Assembly (NCBI RefSeq): GCF_052324685.1
Contig: NC_135220.1
Span: 24,036,823 to 24,100,822 of the forward strand
Source: Brachyhypopomus gauderio
Lineage: Eukaryota > Chordata > Actinopteri > Gymnotiformes > Hypopomidae
Reading direction: 5' to 3'
Length of the DNA stretch: 64,000 nt
Under the pieces are notes generated by a model. That model did not search any database. It saw only the letters and a program-made list of their open reading frames with translations, and was not told where the DNA came from. Position numbers and translations under genes: made by a program. This document shows positions 36,634 through 50,000 of this stretch, piece by piece; the first letter of the stretch is position 1; each line of letters begins with the position of its first letter.

Positions 36634-38615
36634 AGTTTACTTCAGAAGTCCTTGAAATGTTCTTGTCTTTCACATTCATGAGATTAAATACTTGTATCAC
36701 AGGAAAAAAACAATTACTACAGAATGAAAAAGAAGGTAAAGGAGAACAATTTCGCCCTTGTTCCGTGCACTTCACTGGAGCCTGTTTGTTTGTCTACTTC
36801 CTGAGTGGGGAGGAGACCGGCTATAGTACCGCAGACGGGCGGAGGAAACACAGCAGCGGAGCATCTCACCTCTTATCCAGAATTCTGTAAAACCTCGTGA
36901 AGGTGGTTTTATTGACTTTATATACCCAGTGCTGGTCCAGAAGATTAGCACATTAAACGACGTGATGTTGGCTGTATAAAATGGCCAAGATGGGGTCGTC
37001 TGTGTTATTAGAGATTAGATTCAGAGGCCCGGTTTCAGAGCACGACTGCAGTGGACATAATCTCTATTTCTTCCATCAGATTCCTTTTAGTTGGTGCAGA
37101 ACAATGTATGTTATCATTTTAAGTTACACTGAATAAATAATAATGTACTGTCTTTTGAAATGTGTGTTTTACAGTTCTGTCAACATCAATTTGTGGCGTA
37201 CAATGTAATTTTTAGAAAGTTATTCTACTTGTTCAGCACTGTATTTATTATCTGTAAATGAATTTTAATAGGAACATGCATGGCATGGTTATACTATGTT
37301 ATATGGTATAACATTTTAATTTGGTGTTTGTATTAATATTATACTTATGATTAGCATTATAATGATCTATATTTAATAAGGCCATATGTTTTTATTTGCT
37401 TTTATTTCAATTGATAAATAAATTATGACTTTGCTGCAACTACTGACGTCTACTATTCTAAAGAAATATCACTATTTTCAGTAGTGTTGGATATCTGCAC
37501 ACTTAAGCCAATTACACGCAAAAAGGTCAATATTAAGCCGCGAGTAGAAGCAGCTGTGGTGTGAGGTAAACTCTTTCGGTGATTCTGGAGGCAAAATATT
37601 TCTGGTTGGTGCATTAAACTACATTGGCAGCATTTAGCAGTTTTCCACAGCGACACACGGTCATGCTTTTAATGTTTATGTTTATTTATGGTACCTGATA
37701 CTAAATGACCTAACCATTAGCCTAACTGAAAAGCCTTTATTAATATATTATTATTGATTATTATATTAAAATGATTAAAAAAAATCCAATGTAGCAAAAC
37801 CTGCAGGATTCAAACGTATCGTTAGTCCTAACTTTTTTATTAAGGGTTTACATTTGCATTGCTGATTATGTTTTACATTGCTGTTGTCACCAACAGCTCT
37901 TCAAAAAGATTCCTTATCTAAAAATACCATTCAGGCCAAATATATATATTTTTTGTCCAAATAGGTGCAGTTAGAAGCCCCAAACCGTAAATATTAGCAT
38001 CCTCCATTTTTACTATTAAACAAAGTGTTTCCTTGAACAAATTATTGCAATAGATTACAGTAACTAAACATGCAAGACAAAGTTTAAAATATGTAATATA
38101 CATAACCTGTTATGAATTCACCCACTTGGTTGTCTGGTTACTTGTATTGGGTTAAAACAATATACTTGGTTGCTGTCCATGGTGCTGTAAGAACGCTGCT
38201 TCACTCATTGAGGTAGTAGATCACATGGCTAACTGGCAAAGCGTGTTTCACTAGTCATGATGTAAAAAGAAACTCGTAAATATACATATGACACACGGGT
38301 GTTACGTTCGCATTAATTTACTTGGCAATAAGGTTCATGATAAGGGGGCGCGTCCATAACGTGCACAGCTGTCTCTGTTTTAGGATTGGCTTTCATGTAA
38401 CCAATGAACAAGGGCGTGCATGGAAGAGAGTGGTATGCAGACCTCGCATAAACATAATAGAATAGTTGAAATTATAATGAGCTTTAAGGTATTACAGTAA
38501 ATCAGCATTTCGGCTTTGGTCACAGAGAATGTTGGCGCGAAATCTCATGTTTAACAAAGATAAATCGGTGATGCCACACCCTGGAAATACGCAGCACTGA
38601 CTCACGGTGACAATT
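36634..38615. other. git2 5' flank and intergenic DNA
   Basis: The first 200 bp or so should hold the 5' UTR and promoter of git2. The rest is AT-rich and featureless. Near 38383-38405, ATTGG and CCAAT boxes lie head to head within about 20 bp, in a patch with CpGs (GGGGGCGCGTCC), which resembles a promoter. No gene of either strand could be tied to it with confidence; the missing first exon of sgsm1 is one possibility. Confidence 0.4.
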
Positions 38616-39024
38616 TCAGTGCTTCTGCCTGTGTGACCGACGCCGGATCCTGCGTACATTTTCATCAGTAAGCCGAGCTGGTGAGGGATAACAGGAGGTC
38701 TACAATTTGAAATAACACATATTAACCATAAATCAAAATGGGAGGTAAGAATTTGTTTCTCAAAGCCAGCGTGATGTGACAAACTCATTAGAGTACTGGA
38801 CATAGTCATTATGACAAGAATATTGATTTGTTTACCTTGTAGAGACAGAGACGCGTCAGCGATTGTTGCGCAGCGTGAAGAAAGAGGTGGGTAATCCGTG
38901 TTTCGGCAGTAGAATAATTAGCTTTTGCAAACGACCGAGCTTGTCTCGCTTTCCTTAGCAACCGTTGTTTTGCCTTGTTCGATATATTGCGTCCCAATAT
39001 CGCCTGTAGGAAACAAGACGACAT
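38616..39024 (-). CDS. Unrecognised small basic protein, two exons (candidate)
   Basis: I do not recognise this gene. One exon (39003-38836, 56 codons) lies between a good acceptor (GTTTCCTACAG) and a good donor (CTACAAG|GTAAAC). The next (38699-38616) starts after AATTGTAG and ends in TGA. Both join in phase 0 into one open frame rich in Arg and Lys (SNKAKQRLLRKARQARSF, then DENVRRIRRRSHRQKH). Two starts are possible: ATG at 39024, reading straight into the exon, or ATG at 39160 with a weak donor after seven codons (MASASMR). Either gives about 90 aa. There is no signal peptide or membrane segment; the positive charge could suit a nucleic-acid-binding or nucleolar protein, but that is guesswork. 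A spliced non-coding RNA is the main alternative. Confidence 0.4.
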
Positions 39025-40432
39025 AAACAATTGAATAAATATTTTTGTCTAAAAGAAATATATGACTACCACTTCGTTTTGTTCATTATTTTGTGTTTGA
39101 GCCCTTGCACTGCTTGGTGGAGTATTAAAATGATAGAACTCGCATTGATGCTGATGCCATGTTTTCGTCTGTTCTTGCTTTTTGTGGTACTGTCACTCAA
39201 GTCTTCACGTTAATGGGGGAAACTGTTACGCCAGAGAATCATGTATCTAAACAAGGTCATTTTATTTGTCCTTTGGTGCCTAAACGTCAATATAATCCAC
39301 ATTTTGCGCTGGCAAAATAAAGCTATACTGTATTCGAATATCCCGTTTAAGGCAGATTTATCAGTACATTGTAACTGAATGGCTTTCATTTAGATGTATC
39401 ACATGCGGTTCAGTGGTGAAAATCATTCACAAGAACACGACAGCTCATCGTGGGTGGGCCTAACGCTTGAAATGGAAAAAAGACCCGTATCGTTTTCCTT
39501 TATTATGCGAAGACATGACATTTTGTTCCGTTAAAAAAGGCTACCTTGCCCTTAAGAATGATTCATTCAGTTTACTGGAGGAAGGCATGCACAAAAACAA
39601 ATTAAGCAAGAATGACACTATAAATCCGTTGTACATATCGCAGAGTAATGCAAGAAATTGTAACAAATGTAACAAAAATAATAACAGGAAATCTTAATAT
39701 TTTCCATACAAAAATAAATAAATAAAATAGATTGTTCCATAATTATAATGTTCAACAAGGCTTTTTGAATAATAACAAAACAAGGCTTTTTAAAAATGAT
39801 AACATTACAGCTACATAGGTACGATAGCCTACATCTGACAATATTTAGGTAGAAAACATGAGATTTTAAAAGATGTGCACGTTCCTAGAATAAAGGAATA
39901 CAGGAATACAGTTCCAGGATACATTCTCCCTATGGCAAGGCCATATATTAACTGGAAACCAGTTAGCAGGAACAGCTTTTTTCAGTGTATGAACTTCTTT
40001 CTTTATTAAAATGTCCTGTCATTGCAATAGCCCCAAATTACAGTTTTAAGTCATTCCTAAAACCAATACGTTACAACACTGATCATCCCCTTGTGTTGCA
40101 GAGAGCCTAAAAAAGCAATCTTGTCATAGTGACAGAGGACGCTAGTTTACTCAATACCGTGGATGTTTCTGTCCCTGCTAGACCTACACCACATATGACT
40201 CACTGTCAGCAAGGACCTCAAAATGCTCAACACATAGTGGAAATCATCATGTGTGAACACGCCCACCTGTCCGACTTACAGTCTCTGTTTCACGTTCCCA
40301 CCTGCCTTTCACGTCTGTAATTGGCAATCTTTAATTGTCCTTTTCTCTACCATCTTCCACAGCTCTTTATCAATAAATTAATTCTTTTGTTAGTGAAATG
40401 TTTGCCCACCTCCTTCACATCCTCCTGTTTAG
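39025..40432. other. Interval before the first recognised sgsm1 exon
   Basis: The missing first coding exon of sgsm1 (about 24 codons in human) should lie here or further upstream; I could not find a convincing match. A possible first exon of the minus-strand candidate gene lies near 39140-39160. The rest is AT-rich with no repeat of note. Confidence 0.4.
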
Positions 40433-40977
40433 GTGAAGCAGATAATGGAGGAGGCGGTGACTCGAAAGTTTGTTCACGAGGACAGCAGCCATATTATCTC
40501 ATTCTGTGGTAAGCTTGTGACCTCTTGCCTTTTCAGACAAACTATTTTTGAATCAGCTTTGAATGCTCAATAAGGAAGCGTGAGCTTTGTTTGTACAACA
40601 CTGTGTCCTTTACAGGAAATGACTCACTCAGCACATACAGATCAATATTTTACACAGTACTAATGGGTTGATTCAAAATCTTTTTAAAGTTTTTGATCCA
40701 TCTTATTGAGAGAAACTGCATTGATTCGTTATAATGCCAAACTGTGGTGGGATCCTGTTGACGTACAGTAAATGTAAAGAGCTGTTTTGTTAGCAGAGGA
40801 GAAGCATTTTCAGTGGAGGTTCAGTAACTGAGTGGTGAAGGGAAGCCTTCTAATGGTGGTTAATGACCGTTGACATTCACTGCCTTGACCGAAGGCAGAG
40901 ATCATATCCGTGTGTGTCAACACTTTGAAAGGTCAAGCTCTGCCACATCCACCTACCAATCTGTGCATCATGACAGG

Positions 40978-41031
<54 letters not shown>

Positions 41032-44000
41032 GCAGCACTCACTATAGTCTTTTTTGGTGCAGCAAGTAAGCAAATAGACAAACTGGTAAACTCTGCTTGA
41101 TAAACAAGGGGCTTCACCTGCTATTGAACCATGGGGCATTTTGCTAAGAGGAGCAATAAAATTGTCCATTGTGCTCCTAATCCATTTTCATTTGTGCAGC
41201 CACTTTGCATATCTTAAGCACATGCGTATTTGTTTGCCCAGTGTGTGCATACAGCGCACACGCTGTGTAATCTGTGGCACGGACGCAATGTTTTCGCAGC
41301 TGTGGTGGAAGCGTGCGTTTTGCATGGGCTGAAGAGGCGGGCAGCAGGCTTTCTGCGTAGCAACAAGTTGGCCGCGCTTTTCATGAAGGTGGGGAAGATC
41401 TTTCCTCCTGCTGAGGAGCTGTGCAAGAAGGTGCAGGAGCTCGAGCAGATTGTCGAAAACAAGTGAGACCTACATATCTAATGCTCCTTGGCTTGTGTGC
41501 TTGCACGAGGGCACAAGTCTAGGAATAAATCTATAATATACACTGTAAATAAATAAACAATTCATATGCCTCCAGTGTCCAGTAAATCCAGTAGATTATT
41601 CCTTTAATTGAAGTTTAAAGAACACTTAATGCACCCCTTGATGGGTGATATTTATATGATTTTCAATTATTTACATGTGTTTTTAATGGATGGTTTGCAA
41701 TGCTCTAGACAGAACCAGTCTCAGATGAGCCAGGAAAGCACCCGTAAGCAAGCCCGGGTTCCTAATCTCACACCTCAGGCCATTAAACACCTGTGGATCC
41801 GCACTGCGCTGACCGAGAAAGTGTTGGATAAGATTGTTTTGTACTTGGTGGAGAACAGCAGGTTAGAAATCCATTATTTATATTTGTGTATGAGTGCACT
41901 ATCCCTCATGGTATATAGTTTACATTGCTGCATTGTTCATAGAGTTGTCTTCATTTTGTTTCAGTAAATTCTATGAGAGAGAGGCTTTACTGAGGGACCC
42001 AGTTGATGGTCCAATCCTTGCATCCTTACTGGGTATCAAGCATATTGTATTTTCCAAGCCCATGGTATAATATGTATGTAGTTACAGTTGTGCTCATATG
42101 TTTAAATTCCTTGGCAGAATTTGTGATTTTTAAAAACACTCTCAGAGAGTAATACTGACTAGTGGTTGGGTCAAGCCATTTATTATCAAACAATTGTTTA
42201 GCCTGATCAAAAGTTCACATGCCTTAGTCCTCTAAACTGTGCATTGCCTCCTATAACATCAATGACAGCTCGAAGTCTTCTGTTGTAGTGGATAAGAAAC
42301 TTTATTTTCCCAGATGGTAAAGCTGCCCATTCTTCTTGGCAAAATGCCTTCAGTTCCTGTAAATTCTTGGGCTGTTTTTGCACGTTTGAGATCTCCCCAA
42401 AGTGGCTCAATGAGGTTGAGGTCAGGAGTCTGAGATGGCCACTCCAGAACCTTCACTTTGTTCTGCTGTAGCCAATGACACGTCGACTTGGTCTTGTGTT
42501 TTGGATCATTGTCATGTTAGAACATCTGATGCATCCCATGAGCAGCTTCCGTGCTAATGAGTACAACTTTTCCTCCAGTATTTTCTGATAAAATGCTGCA
42601 TTCATCCTGCCATCAATTTTAACCAAGTTCCTTGTGCCTGTTTAGCTCACTCATCCCAAAAACATCAGCTATCTACCACCATGTTTTACAGTAGGCATGG
42701 TGTACTTTCATAATAGGCCTTGTTGACTCCTCTATAAAATGTAGCATTTATAGTTGTGGCCAAAAAGTTCAATCTTGGTCTCATCACTCCAAATAACTTT
42801 GTTAGAGAAATGCTGAGGCTTGTCTCTCTGCTGTTTGGCATATTGTAGGTGGGCTGCTTTGTGGCAGTGGCGTAGTATGGGGTTTCTTCTGCACACTCGT
42901 GCAGCACATTTTTCTTCAAGCACCTCCTTATTGTGCATGGTGAAACAGCCATACTACTCTTTTTCAGAGAGTCCTACATACTAGCTGACGTTAGTTCTGT
43001 GTTTTTCTTTGCATGCTGATCAATTTTCCTGGCAGTTGTAGCTGAATGTTTTGTTGGTCTACCTGACCTTGGCTTGGTTTCAACAGAATCCCTCATTTTC
43101 CACTTCTTAATTAGAGTTTGAACACTGATGACTGGCATTCGCAGTTCCTTTGATATCTCTTCATATACTAACCCTGTTTTATGAAGTTCAACTATCTTCT
43201 CCAGCAGATCCTTTCATAATTCTTTTGCTTTCCCCATGTCTCATGTAAGAGTCTGTCAGGAGCACTGTAACTTATGGACTCTTTAATTCTCACACACTGA
43301 TTGACAAGCAAACAGATCACAGGTGAGCATGGTTACCTTTAGTGGCCATTTAAACCTGCGTCTGTCAACTTGTGTGTATGTTATCATGCAACAACTTCCA
43401 GGGTATGTAAACTTTTGATCAGAGTTATCTGGTGAGAGTTTCATGTGCGAGGTTTGAGAGGATGCAGAGACGAGTACCATGCAAAACACGTAGTTTATTT
43501 AACATAAGCGACAATGGCAAGTCACTTAACGCAGAACACGCAGAACACAATATATATATATATATATACTTAATGTATATACTTAACACATAACAAGCAC
43601 CGCATCTAACACATTATAATGACGAGACAGGTGAACACATACACAAACAGCCACACCCACAGGAAGTACATATATGGCAATAGATTCAGACCACATAAAC
43701 ACACACCTGAAGGGAGGGGTCAAAGGCTGTACCATGACATAATTGATGAATGGCTTGACCCAACGACTAAACATGAATAAAAGGAAAATTGTTAATGAAA
43801 ATTTTAATGAAAAAATTATAAATTTGTATAGTGTGTTATTGCATGTCGTATGAGCCAGGTGGATCCAGGTCAACCACCTGTATCTCATCTCAAACTGTTC
43901 ACAATGACCTAGTGAAAAATTTCCTCATGAAAGCTAATTTCTTAATCAGAACTCTGGAAATTATGCTAGTTGCCATCATTATATAGATATAATTTCCCAG

Positions 44001-47000
44001 TTAGCTATATTAGCAGAGTGGCATATTCCTTTAACAATGATTGTGTCCCATACTGATCTATGTCCTCTAGTTGGTCCCTGTGCTCTGGAGTACACCAAGG
44101 CGAAGACAGCTAACCACTTCTGGACAGATCCCTCCGCCGATGAGCTGGTGCAGAGGCATCGCATCCACAGTGGCCACTGCCGACAGGACTCGCCCACCAA
44201 ACGACCTGCTCTCGTTAGTGCTCCTTCACCACCACTTTGGGCCAAATGCTGAATGCAGTCATCTCATACATGCACTACTTTTTTGTAGATCCAGAAAAGG
44301 CAGTCGAGTGGTAGCATGGATGACAGGCCGTCTCTGTGGGCCCGGGACTACGTGGAGTCTCTCCATCAGAACTCCAGGGCCACGCTGCTGTTTGGCAAGA
44401 ATAACGTCCTGGTTCAGCCAGTACGGAATCAACTAATATGATTCAATATCTTTAGAGAACGGACCTCACTGAGCAGGCCCTGACAAGTCAAAATGAATGT
44501 ACCCATCTTGTGCCTTGTCTGTTTCTGTAGACAGATGACATGGAGGCTATCCCAGGATACTTATCTCTTCATCAGACTGCAGAGCTCATGACGCTGAAGT
44601 GGACACCAAACCAGTTGATGAATGGCAACATGGGAGAGTTTGATTATGAAAAAAGGTAAAAAAATAAATAAATAAAAACATACAGGATTATATACAGTAG
44701 TTTCTGAATGGTCTGTGCGTCTGCTTCTTTGGCTTATTTATTTTTTCTTGTATGCTCCTTTAACAGTGTATACTGGGATTATGCAATGACCATTCGTCTA
44801 GAAGAAATTGTGTATTTGCACTGCCATCAACAAGGTAAATGAGACATTAATCCTTGATGGATTTGAGGCTCCTGCTAAATGAATATCATCCAGCAGTACC
44901 CGGTGTTAGTCTGTGTACGCATGCTACTCTACACGCTACTCTACATGCTACTCTACATGCTACTCTACACGCTACTCTACATGCTACTCTACACGCTACT
45001 CTACACGCTACTCTACACGCTACTCTACATGCTACTCATTTACATTAACATTTACATTTACATTTACGGCATTTAGCAGACGCTCTTATCCAGAGCGACT
45101 TACAAAGTGATTTGCATCTGATCACAGAATACATCCTAGGTAATAGTACGGATAGGCCAGCATTCAAGACACCATTGAGTCAGACTACTACTAAACTACA
45201 GGAGTCAATATCATTACCTAGTGTTTTGCAAGTTAGACGTTTGCCAAGAAGCACAAATAACCATAGACAGTCATACAATTTAGAACAACGGCAAGTGGTA
45301 TCAGCTGAGTTAGTGCTCTGGTAAGAACTCAACAAACAGGTGAGTCTTCAGTCTATGCTTGAAGATAGCAATAGACTCTGCAGTCCTAGCAGCTAATGGA
45401 AGATCATTCCACCACCTTGGAGCCAGGACGGAGAATAGTCTGGAGCTTTGTCTTCCATGAGACTTGAAGCATGGAGTTTCAAGTCGAACCAAGCTTGAGG
45501 TTCTGAGTGTTCGCTGTACAGATCGGCTTTTTACCATGGACATCGTGTAGGGAGGGGCCAGTCTATTTTTGGCTTTGTAAGCAAGCATCAAGGTTTTATA
45601 TCTGATGTGTGCCGCTACTGGAAGCCAGTGAAGAGAGCGTAGCAGAGGAGTCACATGTGAGAACTTGGGGAGATTGAAGACCAGTCGTGCTGCAGCATTC
45701 TGAATTAGTTGTAGAGGTCTGATGACCCGTAGAGGAAGACCTGCAAGTAGGGAATTGCAGTAGTCCAGCTTAGAGATTATTAGAGACTGCACAAGCACTT
45801 GAGTAGCTTCCTGTGAAAGGAAGGGTCATATTCTCCATATGTTGCAGAGGAGAAATCTTCAGGATCTGGTCAGCTTTGAAACATGTGTTGAGAAGGACAA
45901 TCCGTTGTCCAACGTTACACCCAGGCTTCGAGCAGTTTCTGATGGTGTTAACAAGATGTTCTCAAAGGAGACTGTTAGGTCGTTGTGTGGGTTTGGGGTT
46001 CCTGGAATGTACAGAAGCTCAGTTTTGCTAGGGTTGAGCTTCAAGTGGTGAGTAGTCATCCGTGAGTCCAGTAGTCATCCAGTCATCCAACTCTACACGC
46101 TACTCTACACGCTACTCTACATGCTACTCTGTATGCTTCGCAAACATTCAGCGTTTCCCTATGATGTACTGGTGTCTGTAGTGGACAGTGGGGGCACTGT
46201 GGTTCTGGTGAGTCAGGACGGGATCCAGAGACCACCGTTCCGCTTCCCAAAAGGAGGACATCTGCTGCAGTTCCTCACATGTCTGGAGACGGGACTTCTG
46301 CCTCACGGCCAGCTCGATCCTCCCCTGTGGTCCCAAAGGGGAAAGGTGAGCATGGAAACAAACAAAAAAATTTTAACATCTGTTAACCAGACATGGCTAG
46401 GGAAGACCAGAGATTGCTGGCACAAGATATATGTACTTATTGAGTAGAAAATAATACTTTTTGTGGTTTAACAGGGGAAAGTTTTCCCAAAATTACGGAA
46501 GAGAAGTCCACATGGCTCCTGTGAGTCCTTTTCTGATAAGGACGATGACGAGGCAACGGATTATGTGTTCCGGATAATATATCCAGGCAGTCAAGAGTTT
46601 GGTATGTGGTGTTTGGTGGTATCCTGTACTGTGGTGCCGTGTTGTCACATGTGGTTTGTCATTGTAAAGTATTTCCTCTTCCCCATCTGGCCTGTACCTT
46701 CTACCCTGTCTTGTGAACATCCCTCCTGTTTCTATAGGTTGTGATGGTGCCACAGCATCCCATCATTCCCACCTCATCAGAAATGGCATGAGCATCCCCT
46801 CATACCTCTGCTTCTCCATTTGTGCACCATCCATCTCATGGTTCGCTCTGTTTTGGGAGAGAGAGAGAGAACCTGGTCTCTGATCTTGGTCTGTCACTGT
46901 TCGCTTCCACCTTAGTTACGCAGTTTCATTCTTCCAAACCGTAGTTCTCAGATACAACGTTGAACTATGGCACAGATAGTGATGATGATGATGATGGTGG

Positions 47001-50000
47001 TGACGGTGATGGCGATGGTGAACTTAGTGAGGGAAAAGCAGCAGATTGTGATATTTTGGATACTTTCATAATGACACAGTTGGACCAGAACTGATGGACC
47101 AGAACCTGAGCATGTGGCAGCCCATTCCAAGGAAGTCTTCCTGTTCCTCCTGCTCTCAGAATGGCTCTTCTGATGGGGGACTTCCCAATGGTTGCAATCA
47201 TGACAGGTTAGTTTAACACATAACCACACTATCTATCCATACACGCCCCTAACCCAACACTCACCCAAATTAACAGATACATAAATACAATTTGAAAAAT
47301 TATGAGGTTGTAATTCTAAATCTGTTAACTTCTACAGGGCACCCTTGAAGTTACTTTGCGAGACCATGAAGTACCAGATCATATCTCGTGCTTTCTATGG
47401 CTGTACGTAACATCTTCAAGATTGCCTCCAAAATGTCTGCCTCTTTTACAAAACCTACAAAGCTCTTATTTCATACATTTCTGTCATTAAGGGCTGGCCT
47501 ACTGCCGCCACCTGTCCACAGTCCGCACACACCTCTCTGCTCTTGTGAATCCCACTATCATTGAGTCTGACATTCCCTACGATGCCAAAGGAGGACTCTC
47601 CACAGAAGTGTGGCAAACGTTTCTTCAGGATAGTTCTGTGAGCAGAAACCATTGCCATGTCCGCCGAACATATGCCTGAATGTTGGTTTTTTTTTATATA
47701 TACCAAAAGGCACCAGTCAATCTTGTACTTTCTTTCTTTCTGGAAGGCTTATGAAGAGGCAGAGCTTCTCCGTCTGGTGTACTACGGCGGCATAGAACCA
47801 ACTCTGCGTAAAGAAGTCTGGCCATTCCTGCTGGGCCACTATCACTTTACCATGACTTCAGAGGAGAGGAAAGAGGTAGGATAGGATGCTCCTGACTGGC
47901 ATGCAGGACGAGAACAAATATTCCCAAGTGTGGATGTCCTGAGCGCATCGTGCTCTGTGCAGGTGGACGAGCAGGTCCGCACGTGCTATGAGCAGACCAT
48001 GAGTGAGTGGCTGGGCTGTGAGGCCATCGTGAGGCAGCGTGAGAAGGAACAACATGCTGTAGCCCTTGCAAAGTGTGCCTCTGGAGCCAGCGTGGACCTA
48101 CAGCAGGACTCCACCATTAGCACTGATGTAAGAGATATTGCCATGGACAATAGACTACAGGTTAATGATAGCTAGCTTGTTAAAAATACTTGATAAGGTT
48201 TATTTTGATTGAATTAACAAATGGGAACATGCCCTTTCTTGCACAAAATATTACAACTGCTGATCCTGGTCAATGTCATACAGATTCAGGTGCAAGCTGT
48301 CTTAGGAGGAAAATGTACAAAATTCCAGTGCAAGATGGGACCAACTTTAAGACATCCCTCTTCATATATTAGCTTTAATGTATAAGAAGTAGATCAGTCC
48401 TATCTTGTGTGTGTGAAGGAACAAGATAGCATTAGGGTTTGTAAGGCCGAATTACTACAGCATCAGAGTAAATTCCAGAATTTCTTAATTTTTACAAAAT
48501 GTATTTAATATATTCATAGAGCATGAAGAATAAATGGCTGAATGCATCCTTGTCAATTTTTTGCCGTCTAGTCTTCCCAGAGCAGCAGTTCAGAGAAACA
48601 GAGCAATGTCTGTTCTCAGAGTGACTCAAACAGCAGCACTCAGGTGAGTCTTAGCTGATTAACTATGAGGTTTTCATAGCACTCCCATTTGATTTTTTCT
48701 TACCTCTAGTTGTTGCTTTATGCAGGTGTTTGGGTCTGTTGATGAGGTTGACCCAATTGAATCTGAACCTAAGCCAAAAGATGAGAAGCCACAGCCCAGA
48801 ATTCCAAATGGTACCCTTCCCAACTGCACCAGTTCTCCAGACTCTGGACATCCATCCTCTCGCAACTTCTCTGTCGCATCGGGACTGTCAGATTGCTCTC
48901 CGAGCACAGAGGATGCATCCACACAAGAGTCTGGAACGAAAACAGCGGCACCAGAGCCATCGTCAGCAACTTCTGTAGAACCTCCAACTACCTTTGGCCT
49001 TGAAAACAGGATCAAACAAGAACAAGTAGAACAGAGCTCATCAGCTTTAGAGACAGAGGATGAGAAACATGTGAAATCACACACAGGTGACCTTGCTTCA
49101 GAAGATGAGATGATCAAACTTCAGGAAAATGAAAAATTTGAGGATTCTGATGCCAAAGAAGCTACAAGGACTGACTCAATCGAATTCATAAAATCTCAGA
49201 AGAAGAAAGTACATTTAAATGAATCACCTGAGGTTAATATTTCTGAAATAGTAGATACCACGTTACCTGAAATACAGCAGACTGAGTGCTTTGAAGCTGA
49301 AAAGACAAAATCAGAAAACAACGAAAAGAGCAAAGAAGGACTTCAGACACTAGAGTCTCCTGCTGAAGAGATGACCTTATCCTTAGAGGGAATTGGGGAC
49401 TTAGAAATGAAGACTGAGGATCAGAAAAATGTTGAAACTATAGATAAAGAAAAATTAGTCTCTGCGAAAATGATAGATTTGGAAATGCAAGAAAACAAAA
49501 AAACACCCATCAAGAATGATCTTCCTCAAGAACCAGCTAAAGAATGTTCTGTGGATGAAACAAAAACCATAGATGCAAACAAATCTGAGAGCGATGAACA
49601 GGTAACAACGTTGGACTCAAAGAAATCCAGCGAACCAAGCACAGAGTTTCCTGAAACAAAAGTCAAGCCTCCTCAGCTTCTGTCTGAATACCGCATAGAG
49701 TTGCTAATGAACAATTTGTCTGATGTTGGGAACCCAGTTGCAAGGAACTGGGACTCTGATCAGTGCAGGGTTCAGGCATTAATACACCCGATGACTGAAC
49801 CTGGGCCCGGGGGCTGTGTTTCCATCTTGTCTTTGTCAAAGCAATCACCAGACATGTCTGATGACTCCCCGTCTGCTCTTGAAATGGAGGAAATCCCAGC
49901 CGCCTTGATTTTTATGCCTGCAGAGGAAATCCTGTCCAAGCCGCCCATTACATTGGGCTCTCCCTTGACTCTGTCAACCCCTCCAGAGAAGGCGATGGTG

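Noticed and set aside
36657-36890. Possible first exon of sgsm1 with NEKEG|GTAAAG
   Set aside because: The residues before the donor do not resemble the SGSM1 N-terminus and the phase does not fit the exon at 40433; the region is also the git2 promoter.
38419-38490. Short plus-strand frame starting MEESGMQTSHK and ending at a donor-like site
   Set aside because: No similarity to SGSM1 and no partner exon; probably chance.
44920-45037. Regular short repeats that might be a CRISPR array
   Set aside because: Units are contiguous 12-mers without spacers, in a vertebrate intron; this is a minisatellite.
46602-47079. Extra sgsm1 exon after GTTTCTATAG near 46737
   Set aside because: The acceptor looks fair but the sequence gives no clear match to the human alternative segment, and the direct join 46601/47080 keeps frame.
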